Of a stretch of DNA of 64,000 nt, positions 58,112-64,000 are shown piece by piece (the stretch's first letter is position 1; the number at the start of each line of letters is the position of its first letter). The DNA is taken from positions 19,793,093 to 19,857,092 of the forward strand of contig NC_081542.1 in NCBI RefSeq assembly GCF_901000735.1. Direction: 5' to 3'. Below the pieces are notes generated by a model, which did not search any database, was not told the DNA's origin, and saw only the letters and a program-made list of their open reading frames with translations. The position numbers and the translations under genes were made by a program. This DNA comes from Corylus avellana (lineage: Eukaryota; Streptophyta; Magnoliopsida; Fagales; Betulaceae).

Positions 58112-58211
58112 NNNNNNNNNNNNNNNNNNNNNNNNNNNNNNNNNNNNNNNNNNNNNNNNNNNNNNNNNNNNNNNNNNNNNNNNNNNNNNNNNNNNNNNNN
58201 NNNNNNNNNNN
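58112..58211. other. assembly gap (100 N)
   Basis: A placeholder gap lying exactly between the two copies of duplication D. Confidence 0.99.
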
Positions 58212-59292
58212 TTTAAGCGGAATATTGCAAATCCTAATTATCCTTCCTCCGGATCAATAGTTGGAAATGAATGAATTGATGGGTGACGTCAGCCTCCCAC
58301 GAAAGCACTTCTTACGTAATGTTGGAAGAAATTAAGTTCTAGCTTGCACGTTTATTATTACTCTCCTCTCCTGCAGGCCTGCTGCAAGGTTGAGTATCAC
58401 AACACCAAATACAAAGATTTGAGTATCAAAAAGTTCCTTTGGCTACCTGCTCAACTGACTTAATTTGATAGTAAGTTTTTCTCCAACATCTCTAATAAAT
58501 TTTCGGCATGTATAATTGTGCCCTTACTTAGCATTTTCTCTTTCTCATTACCTTTAATATTCTTTTATTAATTAACAATAACCAAAGTTCATACCCTTCT
58601 TTCCTTTCTTGTAATCCATAAATCATATGTTTGATATTCAGCATAATTGTGGCGGCAACGCATCACCGGAGGTGAAACATCTTGCACTCACGGTCCGATC
58701 TCACAATGGTGATTGGTTGTAGGGTGTTAGCTGTTGCACTAGGGTCCATGCCATTAGATATACCAGGGATTGGCTACAAAGCTAAGATATCTAACACTTT
58801 TTGTTGCTAATGACCTTCATTTCATGAGGCGTGATCCACAACTGATTAAGTTACTATTTATGAATGATTTAATTACCATACTTGTATTTACTCACATTTT
58901 CTATAAATAAGGATCGTTGTTTTGTAGACAATAAAGTTAATAAGACCACAACTCATAGAAGTGGATGTAAGTATCTAACACCAAACCATTCATAAATTTA
59001 ATGACATAAATTTCCTCCAAACTAGTATGTGGAGGAAATATCTTCCAACCCATTTAAAATAGTGTCAAGTATCTATAAACATTTAAAAGGCACATTAAAT
59101 TCTTAACATCATTAATTAATAACAGTTTACTAAATTAGACTAAATTTAATGTGCCTTCTAAATGTTTATAGACATTTGACACTGTTTTAAATGGGTTGGA
59201 GAATATTTCCTCATGACTGATTTGGAGGAAATTTATGTCCTAAATTTAAGGGTTAATTGTAATCAAATTCTTGATTATCATACTTGTATTTA
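58212..59292. repeat. direct duplication D, copy 2
   Basis: It starts at the first base after the gap. It includes TGACGTCA (58284-58291), TTACGTAA (58312-58319) and the 5'-UTR donor at 58471. It also holds an inverted repeat formed by AAATAGTGTCAA (59058) and TTGACACTGTTTT (59177), also present in copy 1. Confidence 0.88.
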
Positions 59293-59480
59293 CTCACGCA
59301 CTCTATCAACAGGGAATAATTTGTTGATATTGGCATAAATGTACCTACTTTTTTAATGTGTCACTCTTCATCTACTCACCTAATTAGGAATTCTATATAT
59401 ATTGATATTATGAGATTGATTGTGCATTAATTTATTTATTTTCTATCTCATTTTCTTTCCAAAGAAACAAGAAAAAAAAA

Positions 59481-59766
59481 ATGGAAGAAGGTGCTATCAG
59501 CAAGCCTTATAAGGAAAAGATGACAGCAGCAAGGAATGTGACAATTCCATCAACAAGCAATCCTCAAAGGCCTTCTTGTGGACAAGCCATCAATCTACAA
59601 ATATCCTCTTGCTTTCTAGTTTCTATCACTTGCAGGAGATGCTAGCCTTCAGGCTCTAAGGGCGCTTTTCATTAAAATTCGGTCTTCTTTAAGCTCTCTT
59701 ATACAAGATTTGGCGAACTGGGACGCAGACTTTGACAAACCCCATGGAGAACTGGAGCAGATAGTG
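59481..59766 (+). pseudogene. ankyrin/PGG pseudogene D, first coding exon only
   Basis: ATG at 59481 begins MEEGAISKPYKEKMTAARN, parallel to gene E (MEEGAINKP). Deletions relative to gene E shift the frame and bring in TAG at 59643-59645. The later part (GCTAGCCTTCAGGCTCTA, GGAGAACTGGAGCAGATAGTG) is still recognisable. At 59764-59766 the exon runs directly into repeat R1, so the rest of the gene is missing. Confidence 0.82.
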
Positions 59767-60290
59767 TGAAATAAGTGTGATAAATAATTGCTAGCAATGA
59801 TAGAACTAAAAAATTTTGCCTGGGGTGGCCAATACTAAAGATAAGAAGTTAATTTTCATGAAGTTGCTTAATATATTAATATGGCATCTGGAAACAAAGT
59901 TTATGGTATGAAAGTGGAAACTTGTACCGTAGAACAAAAGTTAGGCAAAGGAGTTTGTCGGAGCGTGTTGGCAGAGAATAATTTTGACACTTAAATCAAT
60001 TATCGATTTTGGGTAGATCAAGACTCAAGTCCAAAGAAATGAGATTAATTTTTTAGAGTCCACTTTACTTGATCTAAGCCTAGCTTAAATATGGGCTAAT
60101 TTTCACCGAGGCATTGTAATTTGAATGAGGCATTTAAGGGTAGATCCCATACCCCAAATCCCAGAATTTGGGGTACGTAGCCTAGACAGGGGTTGTGGTG
60201 TTCGTATACTTTAGTTTAGGGGATTGAAGCAACATTGGATACATCCTATAGATTGATAAGATGATCATAACTATTCTCAATAAGTTTTGC
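59764..60290. repeat. dispersed repeat R1, copy 3
   Basis: It starts GTGTGAAATAAGTGTGATAA at the truncation point of pseudogene D and follows 3785-4330 closely, including GGCAAAGGAGTTTGT and GAGCGTGTTGGCAGAGAAT. Confidence 0.7.
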
Positions 60291-60350
60291 TACAGCATCT
60301 TTTATCCTAATTATCAATGGTCCAAATATTTGGACCGTGATTTATATATA

Positions 60351-61077
60351 GGGATAAATGTAAAATTGGTCCTTGTGGTTGGCCTAAATTACAAATCACT
60401 CTATGTTATATAAAAAATAATTTATAGATCCCTATAGTTGGCCTACATTACAAATAACTCATTGTAGTATAAAAATTAATTTATAGGTCCTCAATGTTTG
60501 CTAAAGTAACAGTTTACTCCCTAAAATCAATTTTCACTAAGTAAATTAACAAAACCTACTACTTTGCCACGTCATACCCAATAAAAACGTGACACATATT
60601 ATTATTAATTTCTGACTTTCAAAAATGACAATTAGGATTTTTCACATCATTTTACGACGCCAGCTAAAATTACACATCAACCCTTACTCCACATCATATT
60701 GGTACAGTAAATTAGCCTAATCTCTTATATTCCAAAAATTTTACCCCGTGCGAATCCTCGCTCGATCATCTTCATCTTGCTTAGCCGCTTCACAAAATGT
60801 AACTATCAAATTCTTGCAAAATTCTCCCAAATCGTGGCGAGAAAGATGAAAATGAGGGAGGGTTATGCACAGAGTAACATTTTGGAGATAGAAGAGATTA
60901 TGTTAATTTACTGTAGCAGTATGACATGACAAAGTAACGGATTCTCTTAACGAAAATTGATTTTAAGGACTAAATTGTTATTTTGGCCTACCTTGAGGAC
61001 CTATAAATTATTTTTTATACCACATAGAATGATTTGTAATTTAGGCCAACCACTAGGACCAATTTTGTATTTATCCC
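60351..61077. mobile_element. Mutator-like MITE with terminal inverted repeats of about 100 bp
   Basis: The left end GGGATAAATGTAAAATTGG and right end (reverse complement) GGGATAAATACAAAATTGG continue as matching inverted repeats for about 100 bp. The 9-bp target duplication TTATATATA is perfect (60342-60350 and 61078-61086). Inside the left arm the unit GGCCTAAATTACAAATCACT is repeated in diverged form. The core, about 60640-60900, is less A/T-rich (CCTCGCTCGATCATCTTC) and may be captured sequence. There is no long open frame. Confidence 0.85.
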
Positions 61078-61359
61078 TTATATATAATATGCTTTTGTTT
61101 ATTTATTTATTTTTGGTTTTGCATTATTATTTTGATGTTATATATATGACCTACCGTACATTGAAAAAAGAACATCTTCATTTCAAATCTCTTCTATTTC
61201 TATTAGTTAGTGTATTTAGAAGGGTAGTGTTATACAAAAATTTTAACCTCAAAAAAACTTAGACAATTTTATCCTTCTAAATACCCTCAAAAGAAATAAA
61301 GAGAAATTAAAATGAAGAGATCCTTTTCCACTGAAAAATGGTATATTGGGAATTCCAAT

Positions 61360-62558
61360 CTTTAATTATGATGTGAAATTTTTGAATTTGGGGTTGGTGA
61401 GAGGTATTATTATCGTCTGACTAAAGGTTTGTATAATTGCATTGTACATACGGATTCGAAAGGATCACATGGAGGGCAGCTGTCGTTTCAGCATTATGTT
61501 TATTATGTTGGATCGGTTTTTGTTGTTGAGAGGTGCTATTGACGTCTCATATGAGGCATTGATTATTGTTTAATGTGCATTTATTATTTTAGTACATGCT
61601 TTTGATCGCATGACAACTGGCGATCGAGGCTCCCCTTCAGAATTGTTTTATTAATTGTATTATTTTTTTTTCTTTAAGTGTTTTTTTTTTTTTTTTTTAC
61701 ATAGATATTGGTTCTTAAAAAGGCAGAAAAAAAACAAAACCTTATTCCCCTGGTCTGTAAGAAAAAAAAAGTAAAAAATTAATATTCATGTAAAACGAAA
61801 AAAATAGTAAGAAAACACTAGAAAAAAACAGTAGCATGCATTCCTCAAGATTTATATATCTAAACAAGTCTCGGGTAGGTCATTCATTTACTCAGCTGGT
61901 AGGTAGACTCCATAAAGAATCTCTTGTATTTAAAATTCGAATCGCTAATAATTCAAACAAAAATTTGTTGAAGATCTCAATTCAAATTGGAATTGCCACT
62001 AATTTGGAATGTAAACAATTTAAGCAATACATTGCTTGAGAGCAAGGGCGGAACTACATGCCCCCCCAAGGACCAATGTACTAGTCTCCAAAAATTAAAA
62101 ATTAAAAAAAAAAAAAAAAAATATTTACTCCTAAATTTTTTAATTTTGCTCTTTCAAACTCTATTGACCCATAAATTTTTTAATTTCGTCTCTCCAAACT
62201 CTGAATATTAATTCGGTAATTCCACCCCTACTTGAAAGTCTATATAAGACACACCTAACCAAATAAATTTTGGACCATCAAAGGGGCCTATATAAAAGCA
62301 GTAAAGTGCAAATCCTTATCCTCTGGATCAATCTAATTAGTTGGAAATGAAAGAATTGATGGGTGACGTCAGCCTCCCACGTAAGCACTTCTTACGTAAT
62401 GTTGGAAGAAAGTTTTTGCACGTTTATATATACTCCCCTCTCTTGCAGGCCGGCTACAAGGTTGAGTATCACAACTAATTACCAAATACAAAGATTTGAG
62501 TGTCAAAAATTAATTCCCGTTTCCTTTGGCTAGCTGCTTAACTGGCTTAATTTGATAG
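61360..62558 (+). promoter_or_regulatory. promoter unit U3 and 5'-UTR exon of gene E
   Basis: It carries TGACGTCA (62364-62371), CACGTAAGC, TTACGTAA (62392-62399) and a TATATATA box near 62425. The predicted untranslated exon ends at 62558 before GTAAGT. The long intron (62559-63309) ends at TTTCCAAAG, 16 bases before the start codon. TGACG elements are known targets of TGA-class bZIP factors; regulation here is inferred. Confidence 0.6.
62043..62230. mobile_element. hAT-type MITE, 188 bp, in the promoter unit of gene E
   Basis: The ends are CAAGGGCGGAACTAC and, reverse-complemented, TAGGGGTGGAATTAC. The 8-bp target duplication is CTTGAGAG (62035-62042) and CTTGAAAG (62231-62238). Unit U1 at 56955-56975 reads ATTGCTTGACAGTCTATATA without the insert, an empty site. 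Confidence 0.78.
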
Positions 62559-63325
62559 TAAGTTTTTCTCCAGCATCTCTAATAAATTTTCGGCATATAT
62601 AATTGTGCCCTTACTTAGCATTTTTCTCTTTCTCATTACCTTTAATATTCTTTAATTAATTAACAATAACCAAAGTTTCTACCCTTCTTTTTCTTTCTTG
62701 TAATCCATAAATCATATGTTTGATATACGGCATAATCGTGGCGACAACGTGTCGTCGGAGGTGCGACATTTTGCACTTACGGCCCGATCTTCATCAGCTT
62801 AGTGGTGATTGGCTGTAGGGGTGTTAGATGTTGCACCAGGGCATTAGATATACCAGTGATTGACTACAAAGCTGAGATATGTAACACTTCTTGTTGCTAG
62901 CAACCTCTATTTCATGAGGTGTGATCCACGTACAGTCAGTTAAGTTACTCCCTAGATATGATTTAATTACCATACTTGTATTTATTCATGTATCCTATAA
63001 ATAAGAATCTTTATTTTGTAAACAATAAAGTTAATAAGACCACAACTCATAAAAGTGGATGTAAGTATCTAACACCAAATCACTCATAAATTTAAAAGTT
63101 GATTGTAGTAATCAAATTCTTGATTACCATGCTCGCACTCTATCAATAGGGAAAAATTTGTTGATGTTCACATAGATGTACCTACTTTTTTTTTTTTTAA
63201 AGTTGTCACTCTTCATCTACTCACCTAATTAGGAATTCTATATATATTGATATTATGAGATTTATCGTGCATTAATTTATTTATTTCCTATCTCATTTTA
63301 TTTCCAAAGAAACAAGAAAAAAAAA

Positions 63326-64000
63326 ATGGAAGAAGGTGCTATCAACAAGCCTCATGAAAGAAGTCAAAAGGAAAAGATGACAGCAGCAAGGAGTGAGACA
63401 TTTCCATCAGCAAGTAATCCTCAAAGGGCTTCTTCTGGACAAGCTATCAATCAACAAATATCCTATTCCTTTCCATCACGTCCTACACACTTGGATCAGG
63501 GAGCATCTGATTGTTTAACAAATCACAGCCAAGTGGCTAATGCAGGAGATGCTAGCCTTCAGGCTCTAGGGGCGGTTTTCGTTAAAATTCGGCCTTCTTT
63601 AAGCTCTCTTATACAAGATTTGGCTAACTGCGACGCAGCTATATCATTACCGGCGCCAAACTTTGACAAACCCCAAGAAACAAGCTCATGTGCAAAGACA
63701 CCACAAGGAGAACTGGAGCAGATAGTGTCAGAGGAACCAAGCTCAAGCAAAAATTGTGAAACTGATCAAAGTAATTGTAGTAAGTGCTCGGTCTCTCTTT
63801 CTCTCTAGTGACATATATAGACATGAGATTAATAAGTTTGTTTCTCCAACATCTAAGGTCATGAGATAAATTAGTTTTTCCAACATCTTAGCATGCATCC
63901 AAGTGACATGATTTTTCACCACAAGTTGTAATTAATAAGTTCGTTTTAATTTTGTGCCTTTTTTTTTGAAAAAAAAAAAACAAAAAAAAATCCAGGAGAA
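63326..64000 (+). CDS. ankyrin/PGG gene E, first coding exon (partial gene)
   Basis: Exon 1 is 63326-63779, ending in phase 1 before GTAAGT at 63780. The next exon begins at 63996 after TCCAG, so A|GA GAA gives RE, matching the phase of gene A (G|GG GAA). The 151-codon exon starts MEEGAINKPHERSQKEK and is Ser/Gln/Ala-rich without a recognised domain, then has ELEQIVSEEPSSSKN just before the splice. The ankyrin and PGG exons lie beyond the window. Of the family members here this is the only one whose start, frame and first splice are all intact, and it keeps the full promoter motif set. Identity as an ankyrin/PGG gene rests on alignment of this exon and its introns with genes A and D. Confidence 0.72.

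Overview
The window is nuclear DNA of a flowering plant, most likely a woody eudicot. It is AT-rich, with genes split by GT-AG introns, dense transposable elements, and a tandem family of ankyrin-repeat/PGG membrane-protein genes of the kind expanded in trees. I cannot fix the species. Four runs of exactly 100 N (19117-19216, 38862-38961, 47151-47250, 58112-58211) are scaffold gaps of unknown true size, and several are flanked by near-identical sequence.

Layout. 1-3.5 kb: a MITE and a decayed HAD-family hydrolase gene (HDHD3-like) with all three exons visible. 3.5-10.3 kb: repeats only, including Mutator-type and hAT-type MITEs, several with readable target-site duplications (TSDs). 10.3-14.5 kb: a decayed LINE-1-type retrotransposon with endonuclease, reverse transcriptase, zf-RVT and RNase H domains. 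15.6-29.4 kb: ankyrin/PGG pseudogene 1, invaded by a TRIM-like mini LTR element and, inside exon 4, by a 7.4-kb minus-strand Copia-type element. That element has gag but no recognisable pol, and carries a second gene that appears to have its own promoter and intron. 30.5-38.2 kb: ankyrin/PGG gene A. 39.2-45.0 kb: a Copia element with almost identical LTRs but a ruined pol. 47.3-54.2 kb: gene B, a near-copy of gene A with extra lesions. 55.8-64 kb: three copies of a promoter/5'-UTR unit of the same family. One leads to a truncated pseudogene (D) and the last to gene E, the only copy that reads cleanly, which runs off the window.

How it fits together. The functional theme is one gene family undergoing birth and death. 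The proteins have N-terminal ankyrin repeats and a C-terminal four-helix PGG membrane domain (ITN1/ACD6-like, linked in other plants to salt stress, ABA or salicylic-acid defence). Copies arose by segmental duplication. Transposons inserted before or after each duplication, so empty and filled sites order the events. Genes A and B share an exon-1 deletion and frame lesion, so they were probably damaged before they were copied.

Main candidates for something new: the pol-less retroelement with an internal spliced transcription unit, in which a nested hAT MITE landed exactly on the 3' splice site and duplicated it; a snap-back inverted repeat at the gene B breakpoint; and loss of a TGACGTCA element in the promoters of the broken genes.
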